Positions 63,758 through 64,000 of a stretch of DNA of 64,000 nt are shown here, piece by piece. Source of the DNA: Acidobacteriota bacterium (GTDB lineage: Bacteria > Acidobacteriota > Terriglobia > Acidiferrales > UBA7541); assembly GCA_003223215.1 (NCBI GenBank), contig QHYH01000079.1:124001-188000 (forward strand), given 5' to 3'. How positions within the stretch are numbered: the first letter of the stretch is position 1; every line of letters begins with the position of its first letter. The position numbers and the translations under genes were made by a program. The notes under the pieces are model-generated. The model had not been told where the DNA came from and ran no database searches. It worked only from the letters and a program-made list of their open reading frames with translations.

Positions 63758-64000
63758 ATGAATCTCTTGCGCCGCCGTTTCCTCGGCTCATCCCTCGTGG
63801 TTCTCGGCAGTTCGTTCTTGGACGCGCTGACAACTCCACTCTGGAAATGGCGAGGCGCCATGCGCCTCGAAGCCACGCCAATGCCCGATCCACCCGTTTC
63901 CGATTCACCGGCGGTTTCTCCCGTACGGTTCGTCGACGCAGCCCGCGAAGCTGGCTTGACCATCCCCAATGTCTGGGGCGGCGTCGATCATAAAAAATAC
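63758..64000 (+). CDS. CRTAC1-family protein, N terminus only (cut by the window end)
   Basis: The frame opens at ATG 63758 and runs to the last base. It begins with a Tat-type signal (MNLLRRRFLGSSLVVLGSSF) and reaches RFVDAAREAGLTIPNVWGG, then VDHKKY, which is the start of a CRTAC1 domain (the same place reads as VRYTDIRQSAGITF in the previous gene). Only 81 codons are visible, so domain content after this point is unknown. It is the third CRTAC1-type gene in a row, 88 bases after the previous stop. Confidence 0.8.
   Translation, partial: MNLLRRRFLGSSLVVLGSSFLDALTTPLWKWRGAMRLEATPMPDPPVSDSPAVSPVRFVDAAREAGLTIPNVWGGVDHKKY

Overview
The window reads as a chromosomal segment of an acidobacterium (Acidobacteriota, probably the Terriglobia/Koribacter side). 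This is inferred from gene content: two giant Oar-type TonB-dependent receptors with N-terminal carboxypeptidase-regulatory domains, three CRTAC1 (FG-GAP + ASPIC/UnbV) proteins, many exported TPR proteins, PilZ proteins and a CHASE2 kinase. No 16S gene is present to prove it. No rRNA, tRNA, insertion sequence, prophage or CRISPR array was seen.

Layout. (1) 1-8.9 kb, small-molecule catabolism: a 5'-truncated glycerol kinase, an aquaglyceroporin and proline dehydrogenase; then a sugar/ureide-type permease divergent from ribokinase, deoxyribose-phosphate aldolase and a two-domain ALDH16-like aldehyde dehydrogenase. Together these would feed glycerol, proline and (deoxy)ribose from nucleosides into central metabolism, the last enzyme probably removing aldolase-derived acetaldehyde. 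(2) 9-18.9 kb, signalling: a PAS/kinase/PilZ hybrid whose phosphoacceptor His is Asn, a PilZ protein with a duplicated C-terminal motif, a truncated Crp-like remnant, and an overlapping minus-strand operon of an NtrC-type regulator, a CHASE2 histidine kinase and a secreted FecR-domain protein; then FHA and cold-shock genes. (3) 18.9-42.3 kb, exopolysaccharide/cell-surface region: an exported clan-A glycosidase, a COG4671-type glycosyltransferase, an Ig-repeat lipoprotein phosphoesterase and an MsbA-like ABC exporter on the minus strand, facing a plus-strand operon of two GT4 glycosyltransferases, an APH-fold kinase, an AMIN-AMIN-Oar outer-membrane protein, a UDP-sugar epimerase, a third GT4 and another APH-fold kinase. 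A GrpB pseudogene and other gene debris follow, then a paralogue of the first APH-fold kinase. (4) 42.4-46 kb: a sensor kinase/LuxR-type regulator pair, a lipoprotein and a DUF1906 protein. (5) 46.4-64 kb, nutrient-uptake-like locus: a minus-strand operon (Oar receptor, TPR protein, Tat-exported alkaline-phosphatase-fold protein, unknown cytosolic protein) divergent from a broken LacI gene, which is followed by a CRTAC1-TlpA-TPR fusion, a TPR protein and two more CRTAC1 genes, the last cut by the window end.

The two best candidates for undescribed biology are the AMIN-AMIN-Oar protein embedded in an exopolysaccharide operon with APH-fold kinases, and the Oar/TPR/Tat-phosphatase/CRTAC1 locus, where a near-perfect LacI-family operator survives next to a frameshifted and truncated LacI gene.
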